64,000 bases of DNA. It comes from Terramyces sp. JEL0728. Its lineage: Eukaryota; Chytridiomycota; Chytridiomycetes; Rhizophydiales; Terramycetaceae. Under the pieces are notes generated by a model, which saw only the letters and a program-made list of their open reading frames with translations, had not been told where the DNA came from and ran no database searches. Made by a program: the position numbers and the translations under genes. The stretch is from positions 40,135 to 104,134 of the forward strand of contig JADIIU010000042.1 in assembly GCA_027603945.1 (NCBI GenBank), given 5' to 3'. Shown in pieces: positions 22,865 through 35,118 of this stretch (its first letter is position 1; each line of letters opens with the position of its first letter).

Positions 22865-23190
22865 TTATTGCTTCTTGACAGCTCCGTAGCTTTTCTTGAC
22901 ATCCACACTCTGTTGCTCCCAATTCTTTTTGCTCTGCTGTTAGATTGCCATTACCGAATCTGCATTGCTCTGGACGACCATCGACCGTAAATCTATGTGA
23001 GAGACAACTCACCTGCCATATTCTTTGGCATTTCCTTTGGTATTTCCGACTCTATGGTTTTTTGATTCCCCCATCGCTGGTCTTTTTCCGACACGTTGTT
23101 TACGAAATTTGGGTCAGAATCCCACTCATCATCATTGCTATTTTGGACTACAGGGTTCGGTTTGTCTAGCGTTGCTGTTGCCTTCCACAT
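22865..23190 (-). CDS. Mini-cortactin-like acidic protein (Arp2/3-binding type)
   Basis: Introns 22993-23012 (20 nt) and 22937-22954 (18 nt) leave only 95 aa. The N-terminus MWKATATL...NDDEWDSDPNFVNNVSEKDQRWG closely follows that of cortactin/HCLS1, where the DDW motif binds and activates the Arp2/3 complex. Here the motif reads DDEW. The rest (KSYGAVKKQ at the end) has no 37-residue cortactin repeats and no SH3 domain. I infer a stand-alone Arp2/3-binding peptide protein acting in actin assembly. A lost or unassembled downstream exon could change this, but the spliced frame ends cleanly and the next gene follows 196 bp later. Confidence 0.7.
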
Positions 23191-23412
23191 TTTGTTAATT
23201 TGTAAAAAACCATTGTGAGAATCAATGTTCTCTATTCGAACGCGGAAATGAAACTGTTATCCGCCGATAGTTGTGCTGCCAAATCAATAAAATAATTGTA
23301 TTGGATAGTCGCGGCTTCATTTATTCGTTCGAGTTGTTTTATCAGTTGGTTTCTATTTACCTGACAATGGATTTTCATTGTCTGCTGTCAAAATTCCTTT
23401 CAAATTTACAAA

Positions 23413-26400
23413 ATGGAAGATATCATAGACATAAGGAAAGAGATTGGAAATCTGGTGTTTGAAGGATCAGTTTTCAATGACACGCCAATCAAGCAATCGG
23501 ATAATCTGGATTTTGTAATTATAATTTAAACATTAGTCGTCTACCCCGAGAGTTGTACTAAAAGGTACTTTGAATATTAACAAAGAACTGGAAGATCCAG
23601 GCTCCTTATTTCCGTCGACAATGCACACAAAACCCACTTCAAACAACGATTTAACATTCCCATCTAGCGCAACTAGCGACAAGCGGTTCTCCACAATGAT
23701 TCCAAACAGATCGAGAAACGGTTCGATTAATGAAATTGGGCCGGATATTCCCGAGGAACACAACAACTCTGCGAGAAACAGTGTGGAAAATTTGAATGTA
23801 AAAAGCGGCTTTGGATCAATAGGCTCGCTAACGAATTTATTTAAAAAGAAATCAAAAGGTTTGTGTCAATTGATTGGTTAGGAATCGAAAAGTCACCTTC
23901 AGGAAACTCGATATCACAGCCAAGCCCTGCAAAATCAGTAAATAGTTTAAATCAATCCAAAACAAATATATTTAGGCCTGATCTGAGCACTAGGGATGAT
24001 GATAGTCGAAGTATTATTAGTGGTAAGTAAAAATTTACAAAGAACTGCATTCTGAGAGTCAATTTGAAGTTTCGCCAACTGGAAATGACGCTTTCAAACA
24101 AATTACATACTCCATGTTATCTACGTCCAATTTATCAATAGTGGCAAATATTAAATGGCGCGATCAATCAGTAACCATGAAGCTCGCGCAATCTAAACTT
24201 GTGTCTGAAATTATATTAGAAATAGTCCACAAACTCCAGTCGCTATCAACAGCAAATGCAGCTACGCTAGATGAATTTGATCACTCAATGTTTCTACTTG
24301 GCAAGAAAGATAGATATTCCCCAGGAATGCAATCTTGGCTAAACCCGGATTACCAACTGACAACATATGATATTCAGCAAGGAGTAACTAGTATTGATTA
24401 TAGGATGACTTGCTTTTAAAACACGCCACAGATGTTGGGACATTGCTCATTAATGCTCCTCCTGCTCTAGAAAATATGAAAATCAAATATGATTTTGACT
24501 GTACAGTAGCTGAAACTATCAAAGTGTTACGAAATAGGCTGCAGTTTGAAAATAATGTCACTTGTGGTTTATATCATCCAAGGTTGGGCATGTGGTTGGA
24601 TACTCAAAAAACGCTCTTCTCTTACGACTTGGATCACAACGTACCAATTGAATTTAGAGTGCAAGCAAACGAATTCTTACTACGCATTTCCCTATTGGAT
24701 TTCGACCAGAAGATTGGCATCAAAGTACTACCGACATTTAGGGTATCAGGTAATTCTTGGTATAATTTAGATGTGTTGGCAATTATAAGCTACCAATTGT
24801 TGAATAGAAAGTTAATTCCAACAAAAAGAGGGAGATACGGCTTGTTTGTCCCTTCTTCAAAGAGTTGGATGAGGGGCCCTGCTCAAATCGATGAATACAC
24901 AACAATCAAGACTGAAATCTTGGAATTTTCTATCCAGCACGAACTATGTAAAATTTCATTTGGAGAAGATGCTGTAGATATATATGTGGATTCCACTTGC
25001 ACAGTCCAAGATGTAACATCATTATTGCAAATCAATAGCGATATTCCTGTAGATAAAAAATATACTTTAGTGAAAGCTAACCGAGAGTATTTCAAAGAAA
25101 CCGACTTGATATGGACTGCTTTGAAGGAAATGTCTGTAAACGATATATTTTATTTGGAACCACTGCCTGAGCAGTATTCCTTTTCTTGCAAAAACTATCA
25201 AGACTTTACATATCACTGCGAATTGAACTGTTCAAAGCCTTTGGCTTACCATTTCCCTATCCTGGCCATGAAATTTGGATTCCCAGAGGCTTCATTAAAA
25301 CAAGTATTATTGGATGGGAACAGTACCAATTTATTTATATAGGCCTCGATATAAACACTACCATTTCAAAGCTGGATATACCCTTGGATTCGAAAATGGT
25401 ACTCGTTTTTTCAGGCGACTTTGCAGAAAATATTGTAACTATTTGCTTATATGCAGGACGAGCTCAACAGATTGTCAGTCACTCAAACTAAAGCTTTTGC
25501 ACAAATCAAAACCTCTGCTTTAGATAATTTGGTGAAAACACTCACTGGCTCGCAGTCTGATGGATCCGTAGCATGTATTATGATATTAATTGCAGATTTG
25601 GACTTTATCAAAACATTTTTATTAACATATCAATCATTCATTGATGCACAATCATTATTGAAAAAACTAATTAAACGATACTCTGTGGTGAATCTCAATG
25701 GAAGCAGTTGGAGTGATTTCGAAAAGGTTAGAAAGCCAATCGAGTTGAGGGTTTGCAATGTGCTGCTTCAATGGATCAAGAAATTCCCTTTCGATTTTAT
25801 GCATCCCATTGATGGAATCGCGAATTGCAACGCAGCTCTTGCATTCGTGGACCAAGTCATTACCAGAGACCATCCACAAATGGCCAAGCAGATGCGAAAG
25901 AATCTAACGAAAATGAGGGATGGCCACAACTTGGGATTAAAGAAAGGTCTATCTTACAAGGTAGTGCGATAGTTAATTTAGTCTCACAAAGAAGAAATGC
26001 AAGGAGAGGCTGGAAATATCATTATATTTGGCTACTCTGCTGAAGATATTGCCAATCAACTGACTCTTGTCGAATCTGGTTTATTCACAGAAATTATCGT
26101 AATTTTCTTTAATTCAGCCTTCTGAGCTATTAAATCAGGCATGGGCTAAAAAAGAAGCGCAGATTAAAGCCCCTGGAATTATCGCCCTAACCAGACGGTT
26201 TAATTCAGTTGCTTGTTGGTGCGCACAATCTATTTTGAATCTAAAAACTCCGAGAGCGAGAGGGGAGAGGCTGGGGAAAATAATTGATATTGCCAATGTA
26301 ATTTGTTTTAATTTAGTTCCTTGCGGCCAAAAACAACTATTCTACTCTGATGGCCATCATTGCTGGTATTAACAAAGCGTGCATTAGCAGATTAAGACTC

Positions 26401-26813
26401 ACTACCAAAGAAGTAAATCCAAAATATACCAAGGTAAATCATTTTAACAGGAAGCGAAGAGCAGAGTTGGAAACCCTCATGTCTGCTCAGAGTTCCTATA
26501 AAAACTACAGAGCCAGCATCCATTCGATAGCCCCGCCTTGTATTCCATACATTGGAACTTATTTAACAGACTGTAACATTTATTAATACAAGTAACATAT
26601 ATTGAAGATGGAAACCCGGATTTGATTGACGGACTCATCAACTTTTCGAAAAAGGAATTAATCAGCAAAGTAATTAGAGAAATAATGGAATACCAGCAAT
26701 TCCCATACACTATAAAACCCCATTCCGAGTTGATTGCTTGTTTATCGAGCATTTCTGAAGCTTCAGAAGGATTGGAAAAGCAAATGTGGACTCAAAGCAA
26801 AGCATTAGAGTAA
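23413..26813 (+). CDS. RasGEF with tandem ubiquitin/talin-F0-like N-terminal repeats
   Basis: Exchange factor for a Ras- or Rap-type GTPase. Eleven introns: 23515-23536, 23859-23881, 24023-24042, 24384-24403, 25323-25342, 25435-25456, 25961-25981, 26099-26117, 26298-26316, 26434-26454, 26573-26592. Product 1057 aa. A Ser-rich leader (1-190) is followed by three or more similar blocks of about 80-100 residues, each with a hydrophobic strand, then GLYHPRLGMWLDTQKTLFSY- or MFLLGKKDRYSPGMQSWL-type segments, like the beta-grasp F0 domain of talin. Then come the REM/RasGEFN domain (FIKTFLLTYQSF) and the catalytic CDC25 domain ([50 protein letters not shown]). Intron 10 is 21 nt without a stop, so it may be retained (+7 aa). 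Confidence 0.88.
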
Positions 26814-26857
26814 TTATAAAGTCCAACTTAATGCGAAATAAAAATTAGATTTCAAAT

Positions 26858-28379
26858 TTATTTGGAAACAAGTTCTTTGCGAGATTTCACAATATGCAAT
26901 TTAGGATCGTCGACACTTCGTTGATGCATTGGCACGTAATCTCTCTTTTGTTCGCCAACATAAACTTGTCGTGGTCTGAATATTGGAATTTGATCAGCAA
27001 TTTGCTCTTTCCAGTGGGCCAACCATCCTGCAGTTCTAGCAAGGGTGAACAAAACAGGGAAAAAATCAGTTGGAAAACCCATCATCTTGTAAATAATACC
27101 AGAGTAGAAATCCACATTTGGATACAGATTTCTCTTGATGAAATATTCTAAAATTAAAAAGACACTTACCGTCACTCAAGGCGATTCGTTCCAATTCCAT
27201 TGCTATGTCAATTAAATCGCTGCGTCCCATAACCTCAAATACTTGGGCTGATATTTTCTTCAAGATCTTTGCTCTAGGATCATAAGATTTGTAGACTCTG
27301 TGGCCAAAACCCATCAATCTTCTCTTTTTAGCTTTTACTTCCTAGCATCAATTTCATATTACTTCAATAAAGGAAGGGATATTTTCAACTGACCCAATTT
27401 CTTCAAGCATCTTTAAAGCAGCCAGTGATTAATCTTAAATTACTTCGTTTGCCCCGCCATGAGATGGTCCATACAATGCGGATGACGCTCCTGAGAGGCA
27501 AATAAATGGATCGATACCGGTGGATGCCATTTGTCTCATTGCAGCTGTCGAACAATTCAGTTCGTGATCGGCGTGTAAAATGAAAATGACATCGAGTGCA
27601 TGTGCCAACTTGGGATGCGGGACATAATTCGTTTCCGACAGTCTGGATTACTTTACAATTACCTATCAAGCATATACAAAAAGTTTTCAGCTAACATTAG
27701 TGATAGTTACTATATTCCAGTTTTTCTGAGGGCATGTTGTAGCTTCTGCCAATACGATGTCTATAAGCGCATGCAGCGATCGTAGGCAGTTTGGCCAAGC
27801 ATCTAAAGATTTGTTTGTTTACAAATGCTTCGTCTTCATAAATCTCTGTTCCTTGCAAAGCAGTGTTTGCTTCCGGATGGAGAGTAGACAGGGTCTATAT
27901 TAAATAATAGTACTGCGAGGGAAGAGATCACCATCCCCATAGGCTACGTTAATAAGCTAAATACGTGTGCGTCATAGCGGAAACTCTGCTGTTAGTTATA
28001 TTTACCCTCAAGTAATCAATCAAGTTTTCATGGATATTGGTATGTCTCATAATTCTAGTTGACCATTTCTACGTTAGCGAATCAATACATCAAATTGATC
28101 CTTTGTCGGTAGATTGCCGAAAATCAACAAGTACGAAACTTCCAAGAACGAAGAATTGTTTGCCAAGTCTTCAATATCGTATCCTCTATATCTAAGAATC
28201 CCCTTGTCCCCGTCAATATAACTAATCGCCGAACGACAAACAGCAGTGTTCAAATACCCGTTGTCGTACACGGTTAGTCCCAATTTTGCAAATTCCTTGG
28301 TATCTATCATGTCCTCGTTGATCGTAATTGGAAATGCTTCTCCGGTAAGACTGTCTGTAACTTCAAGTACCCGAGACAT
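26858..28379 (-). CDS. Citrate synthase, bacterial/peroxisomal type
   Basis: Condenses acetyl-CoA and oxaloacetate to citrate. Nine introns: 28069-28088, 27986-28005, 27944-27964, 27895-27913, 27691-27710, 27643-27662, 27423-27443, 27342-27362, 27148-27169. Product 445 aa. Key blocks: [45 protein letters not shown] (catalytic His), [33 protein letters not shown] (second His), [13 protein letters not shown] (Asp). The sequence type is that of bacterial GltA and of plant or Dictyostelium peroxisomal enzymes, not the animal mitochondrial one. There is no clear presequence, and the C-terminus (ELVSK) is not a canonical PTS1. The intron at 27423-27443 ends in TG rather than AG if the conserved AALK is kept. 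Confidence 0.93.
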
Positions 28380-28441
28380 TCAGATTGTTTGAACTAAATC
28401 ACCTGACTGGCGATTGAAAATTAAGCTACTTTATTGAAAAA

Positions 28442-29488
28442 CTAAGCAAGCTCTTTTTGTGAAGTGGAAAGAGATCGCATCCTATTGATCAATCTCACAG
28501 CGTTAACGGCCTTGCGAAGAGTGGTTTTGGCACTGAAATTCTTTCTTACGTTCTGCAGAATATCGGTGTTGTTTTCAGTAGCTAACCATGGATGGACTAA
28601 CGCTTCTTTAACGCTCATTCTCTTTGTTGGATTCACTAACAGCAACTTGGAAATGAAATCCTTGGCTTCTTTGGAAATGAACGACCAATTTTCTTCATCA
28701 AACTCGTATTTGCCATTCACAATTGCGTTGTAAAGAACTGGCACTGAATTGGTTTCACCGCCCCAGAATGGAGTATATCTATAATCAAGTCATATTACCC
28801 GCAAAGCAGCACATACGAGATGACACCTACACTCCACATGTCAACCGGCTTTCCGTGTCCAGATTCTTTGAGAATTTCAGGCGCAACGTAATGAGGAGTT
28901 CCACAAGATGTTTTCAGGAATTCATTTTGATGTACAACTCTGGATAACCCAAAATCAGCTAAAAGCAATTCCGCATCTTCCGCGTCCGTTCTGAACAGCA
29001 GGTTTTCCGGTTTTAAATCTCTATGTACAATATCTAGATAAGAATTTGAATACCCATGTCATGCAAGTAGTTTAGCGCAGACAAGATTTGTGAAACAATT
29101 TTGGCAGCATCTTTTTCGCCGTAACTGCCTTTTGATAGGATCCGATCAAACAATTCGCCGCCTGTAGCCAAGTCCATTACCAAATAATAGTGGTCCTTGT
29201 CGGTACATAAATCCACTAGTGAAATAATGTGCGGATTGCGAATTTTTGACAGAATATCAATTTCCTGTTTGACAGCTTCCTCCTCCCCCTTCATTTTCTT
29301 TTTGTTGATTATCTTTACTGCAAATTTCTGTGAATCCGTCTTTCTAGTAACTATTTTTACAGTTGCTATGTTATTCCGGTCGTACCATAGGCCCCCTTTC
29401 CCAATTCCTTCCCAATGAAATATTTCATTTCGAACTCTGAAATTTTTGAATCATGCTTTGGTTTGAACAAATTCTTTAGGGCTTTCAT
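28442..29488 (-). CDS. Calcium/calmodulin-dependent kinase-like Ser/Thr kinase
   Basis: Three 20-nt introns (29366-29385, 29034-29053, 28779-28798) leave 328 aa. Kinase landmarks: glycine loop ELGKGAYATVKIV (made by splicing), [10 protein letters not shown] (catalytic Lys), [31 protein letters not shown] with a Thr in the activation segment, and [20 protein letters not shown]. The tail after HPWLA is basic and amphipathic ([20 protein letters not shown]), as in the autoinhibitory and calmodulin-binding tail of CaMKI. The length also fits CaMKI. It could instead be another CAMK-group kinase. It lies 62 bp downstream of the citrate synthase start, same strand. Confidence 0.9.
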
Positions 29489-29600
29489 TAGAGACTTTGG
29501 AAAAGTTTCGTTGGTGGCTTTCGTACCTGTGAACTGGTGGCTGTACTTTGCAGTGATGTTCCTATGGCTATTGAGACTGGGAAAGAAGGGAAATAAAAGG

Positions 29601-32507
29601 TTATTTTATTAATGATTGCAACGTAACTATCTGCTTGTTCTTTTTGCGATCGTCTGGCAGTTTATCAATGTAATCAGCCACAAGCGTGCTCAGCTCGCTT
29701 TCCATCTCAAACACCTCCAGAGCCTGCTTTTTGGGAAGGGACAGCAGCAGCTTGAGCGAAGACGGAAACAGAGACTGTAATTAAAAATGAGTTACCACGC
29801 AGCATTTGGCGAATCCTTCCCACAGCGGCTTAACTAGCCATATCTTTTTGCTGATCAACCTGGTTTGTTGGTCAACAATAAAATTCGTGAGATCGGGGTA
29901 GGTTTTGAGGGCTAAAATGATACTTCTCATTAGCAGTGGCGATAATTTCGCTTGATCAACCAGTTTCGTAATTACAATCGCAATTATTTCCTGGCTGAAT
30001 ACCAGCGTTTGAAGAAAGCAGATATCAATGGCTTCGTTAACAACATATACCTTTGCATTGCTTCTTTACCGTTACATTTTCCAACAGATGAAGCTTGATT
30101 AGCAGTTCATTTGGTGTAATCAACTGCTGGTCATCCTTTAGCTCAACCAGAGAAACGAAAACATCCTTAACCAGATTCTTTTGTTCATCGCTGTCATCAA
30201 GCGATTCAACTAGCTTGAATAGCTGGTTCAGGACAGTTGGCTTGTCAAAGTAGTTAATTATTAGCAGGAGGAAGCTAAAGTCCAAATCTTTTTCGAGATA
30301 GACTTTCTTTGCGATTTCAATTGCTTTGTCTTTTAGGTTTTCATTCCTGAGCAAGCTTTTAATTAAAACCAGCAGTAGAGATTCAGCACCGCTCGGATAG
30401 GTTTCTATCAGCTCCAATAGAGTGTCCACTTCCCCATGCAGCGAATCGAAAAGCCCACCGCAACTATCGAGCACTACTGGCGCAACTTTGCTGTCAAATG
30501 AAGGATAGAATTCAAACAGACTAGTGTTAAGGAAAATATACTCTTTCAGCAATGCCGGCTTTGACGAACAGCAACCCAAGAATAAATCCAAATAGGATGG
30601 AATGCTCTCTTGCTTTTCACTTAGTTTCCTTAAATTTTCTTGTGCAAAATTAATTATTTTAGTAGTTAAGCTTTCATTGGAAGGTATAAATACTTTTAGC
30701 GACTCGACCGCAATTTTTCTGCTCTCATTATCTATAATAAGTATAAATTACCGGCTAGTGTAGTGAAGGATAATAGATGCTCCAAGCAAACATTTCGAGA
30801 AGACGGCCGGTTCTGTATCAAATCGCGAAGGGTAGTGATTCCCTAAAATCAATTATAGTTACCAATTGCTTTTTTTCATCGTTATTACAAAACTCGAGAA
30901 CTTTAGAAATTGCCAAATCAGTCATTTCTGGTAATTCAACCAAGAACTTGGTAAATAGCCGCTCTTCTTGGTTTTCATTTTCCAACAGCTCCAAAAACTT
31001 ACCAAGCCATATTTGATATTCATTTCCATTCAAGTACTCTTCAAACAGCCAATATAATGCCAGTTCTATTCTTGCCGAGAGATTATTTCCAATAAAATCA
31101 AGCACATACTCCTTCACTTTCTCATTGCTATTTGATCGAGTCATCAATCGCGCAGAAACAAGCAGCCATCCAAATCTACCTGCGACATTTGTGTCATTTT
31201 TAACCATCGCGGATTTGTCAACTTTTTGAAAGTAGCTATCCATTTGCAGTACTCTACCAAGGCAGTCCTGAACAATATCTTGCTTTTCTTCGTCCGTTAA
31301 TTCTTTTGTTTGGTTTAAAATTTGATCGATATCTATTTCTACAGCATCTTCCATATTTTCATTTTCGGCTTCGATTTCGTCTGTGTCTGCAATTGTTTGG
31401 ATGATAATCGGGATCAAGAAATCCAAAGGTATATTTGGTATCAATGGGGTGATTTCGCTTGGTGCAATGCTTCTAGATGTTGCAGGCTCTGGTTCAACTT
31501 TAGTTTTTTTGAATTCATATTCCAATTCTTCTCTATCCAGTATTCTCTTTTCTCTGGACTGCTTGATCATGACATCCCTGGCATATCCCATTTCTCCTAA
31601 TATATGAGCTATTCTAGCATGCGACTGTTCGATCTGCGGTATACTATCGTCAATCTAGAGATTACTCCAAGCTACTCAATAACACCACTTTAAAATTCCG
31701 ACGCACATTCCTCTTTTGTGTCTCAGATCCAGGAGTCAAAATTGGATTAAATTTCAACACTAATTCTATTAAAGGAGTAGAAAAAGTGGGACACTCCTTC
31801 ATGATGGAATGAATATGGTTAAGGGCAATACAAATAAATACAGAATTAGATCTACATTAGCAATGAGTACAGGTGCGGGTTTGCTAGTGTAAGAACAAAT
31901 CTGTTTAAAACAGCAACGGCATGTTCATGTAACTGTTGTTTAGCCAAATATGGATGATTTGGGGGAACCTGGAATAAACTACAAAGTACCGTGAAATTAC
32001 AATTGGAAATAACCATTTGTCTTAAAAAATATGCCGCGCTAGCTCTTAGCCCCATGTTCGGTGCATCATATAACGAATCGATTGTGACGTTGAGTTTGTT
32101 AATAATTGCCCAGTATGTAGGCTGTCCAGGTTGTCTTGCCAGAATGTTTAAAGCTACTGGATACATATTTGCATACGCAACAATGGCATTTTTGATCAGC
32201 TGTACCTGTTCAATTAAAACAACTATTGCTTCAATACAGGACGCAAGGACTGGAAATTGATATTCTGGAGAACAGTTCAAAGCGCAATCTGTTACATGTG
32301 GTATTGTATCCAAAATTGACAACTTGACCCTGTCCGACGAATTGGGATCTTGAATCTGATATTAGCAAGTGGTACTTGGCTGAGTATTAGTGGCAATAGC
32401 TCTTTTGCGAATCTGTCTGGAATGTCTGTGTAGTGAATAGAGTTCCTAATTGCTTCAAATTTTTCATCCTGACTTCCAGATTTCAAAGTTGAGATTATGG
32501 AATTCAT
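29601..32507 (-). CDS. SYMPK: Symplekin (Pta1-type pre-mRNA 3'-end scaffold)
   Basis: Scaffold of the cleavage/polyadenylation factor and histone pre-mRNA processing complexes. Seven introns (32356-32375, 31852-31870, 31644-31665, 30843-30862, 30732-30751, 30032-30050, 29775-29795; 19-22 nt) leave 921 aa. The N-terminal HEAT domain carries RVKLSILDTIPHVTDCALN and then MYPVALNILARQP. The middle has the conserved basic block REKRILDREELEYEF. The C-terminal domain shows GITTLRDLIQNRPPSSRNV, FLQTLVFSQEIIAIVITKLVDQ, and KPLWEGFAKCC followed by LPSSLKLLLSLPKKQ-type sequence, as in human symplekin. The start at 32507 is the first ATG; the next gene ends 54 bp away. Confidence 0.9.
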
Positions 32508-32561
32508 TTGCGGCAAGAAAAAATCAAGAGTGAACTTTTTTTTTATTAATCAGATAATTGA

Positions 32562-33730
32562 TTAAGCTTGAGGTCCATCTTCAGGGCCATTGTTGAAACC
32601 ATCGTCAACTGGAGCATCCATGTCATGAGCATCATAGAGAGGGTTGTCGAACTGTTGCATACCTTCGTATAATGGGTTCATGTTGGTATTATTGGAGAAT
32701 GTTGGAGCAACTTGGGCAGAAGCAGTGCTTCCTCTTCTGAAGTAGAAGACAGCGGCAGCAGCAGCAGCTAAACCAGCAGCACCTGCACCGGTAGCAGCGT
32801 AGGTGGTAGTGTTTGAGGATGATTTGGTGCTAGAGTCTGTTCCAGCAGCAGCGGTTGGAGGAACATATCCGTTAACTGAGGATGAGTAGGCTGAAGCAGA
32901 AGCTGAGCTGGAGGAAGCAGAGGTAGCGCTTTCATATTGGGATTCAGAAGCTGATTGGGAGGAAGCAGACATTGATTGAGATGCTGCACCAGATGATTGG
33001 GCAAATGCAGCTGAGGATTGGGAAACAGACGCTAATGAAGCAGAAGTTGATGATTCAAATGCACTTTCAGACATGGAAGCTTGGTTAGCAGATTCAGAAA
33101 CAGACAAGCTAGATTGAGCAATGGAAGCTGATGTCGATTGTTCAAACTGGTATTCAGAAACTGAGGAAGCGGTCTGTTGAGCATTGAAAGCAGCAGTTGA
33201 AGCTTCGTATGCGTTTTCCGACAAAGAAGAAGCTGTGGATTGAGCGGCAGCAATTGAGGCTCCGTCGGCACTGCTTGATACCAAGTTGGATAGGTAGGTA
33301 GAGTATTCATAGGCATTTTCAGAGTTTGTGCTTGCAGTTTGCTGTGCGTTGTATTGAGCAGTGGAAACTTCATAAGCCTGCTCAGAGGCAGCACTGGAAG
33401 CAGAGGAAGCAACTGAAGAAGCGAATTCATACTTGCTTTCACTGGTTGATGAAGCATAAATGGATTGAGAAGTGGATGAGCCGTATTGGGAAGCAGAGTT
33501 GGAGTTAGAAACTGATGCCAAGTAAGCTGATTGAGAGTTTGCGTTGGAAACTGAGGTAGCATAGGCATTAGCAGAATTGTAATTGCTTTGAGAGGTGGAA
33601 TATTCATAGTTGGATTCAGAAACAGATGCATCATATTGAGAAGCACTGTTGGATTGAGAAGCAGCTGATGCGGATTTGGAGACTGATGCATCATAAGCAG
33701 TAGCTGATTCATAGTTGCTTTCAGAGGTTG
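32562..33730 (-). pseudogene. Truncated adhesin gene (3' part only), copy 1
   Basis: Minus-strand frame of 389 codons matching the C-terminal part of the adhesin at 62313-64000: Ser/Ala/Tyr repeats, one membrane segment and the NPLY tail. Its 5' half has been replaced at the duplication junction by the noncoding sequence that starts at 33731. Upstream of the junction the frame has a stop and no ATG, so no signal peptide or start is left. The remaining part keeps its frame and is nearly identical to copy 2, which suggests the break is recent or, if the join is an assembly error, not real. Confidence 0.8.
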
Positions 33731-33731
33731 T
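33730..33731. other. Duplication junction inside the adhesin gene
   Basis: Left of the junction is adhesin coding sequence (minus strand). Right of it is the start of the unit, TCAATAGGAATCGACATC. At the ancestral ends the flanking bases are ATAT before 3970 and ATTGAGC after 63481. Neither shares bases with the join, so there is no microhomology. Confidence 0.85.
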
Positions 33732-35118
33732 CAATAGGAATCGACATCTATCCGTAATTAATTTATATTAACTGATTTTGCATACTCCATTTATCAATAA
33801 TTTCGACATTAGGGAACTACAATTTACGAGAAATGCCCATTTAGGATTTGATTCACTGACTTGGATAACGATTGGCACCACGACTGCGCTTATTATTTTC
33901 AATTGCAAATATCTGAGAGAGCACAGATGAAAGTAGACATTAATTTAGAAAGCTTAACTTCATTTTATACAGATGTAAATTTTGAAATACAACTCACAGT
34001 TAGATTTCATTGTCAACAGTGCTAATTCTGACAATGAGCATTTAACAACTTCTACTTTCAACACCTTGATTCGTTTTTATGGAAGTTTTTTTTAAATTTT
34101 TGGTTTGGACTTTAAATTGCGACTGAACACTTTCCAAAATAATGAATTTGTGATCATTTTAGTTTGCATTTTGATCGCTTAGTGCATAATTTAACAAAAA
34201 TGGATGTATTGTACTATTTAACTAGCAGCATCATTCACTACAAAATTACTTACTTAAAAAAATGCTATCAAAAACAACCCCAATCGAAATTTATAATTAA
34301 GGGGTATGAAGGGAATGTTGGTGCATAACTGTTCGCTATAAATAACATACTTCCACGTTGAGATCGCAACTGTAACAGCAATTATGAAGTGTAAAAAGGT
34401 AGGCAACTTAACATAGACTCATCCACCTGTGTATAATTGTTTGCTGGTTAAATGGCAACTTGTAAATTGACTTGAATCCAATACATTCTACTTTTGAAGT
34501 TTTAGAAACTCGATGCTTGCCAATAGCCGAAATTTATGTTGAGATGGCTAGTTAATATTGGCTTAGAGAATGATATCTAATGATGACATTTGAAGGACAT
34601 ATTCTACACAAGGGATAGTTCTAATTAATGAGGAGACAAATATTATTGTTAGTCACATGTTGAACTACAAACTTGTGATGTGATGTTTGTGCAGACCAGA
34701 AATATATTCCAATAACTAGCAACCGTTATACAAAGAGAGCTTTCGTCTGCTTTTTAATAGCGTGAATTCAATAGTGCGAACATTGCAGGAGTTCATGATC
34801 AAATTTGATTTGTCTGTCTTTTGTGTTTTGATCGATATTTCTAATACATTTGCTGCTTGCTCGGGGAACCTTGGTAAAGCCGTCACTACATTCCAGCAAT
34901 TAAGTTGCATTACTTATCTACTGATTTTTATTCAATATTGACATATGCGAAATTAAATAGTCCATATCGCGTATTACAATGCTATTTAGCTCGTGTTTGT
35001 CTTTGAATTTGACAGTCACGTAGCGTTATTTGTTGATCATCTGCAACCTAATTTTGACATGACACGTGAAATTTGTGCCTTATTTTACTTAATCGCGGAG
35101 AAAAAGTTGATCTCAATA
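33731..35118. other. Long noncoding stretch, copy 2
   Basis: Counterpart of 3970-5395, net 38 bp shorter through several small deletions. It has no conserved open frame. It abuts the duplication junction at its left end. Confidence 0.6.
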
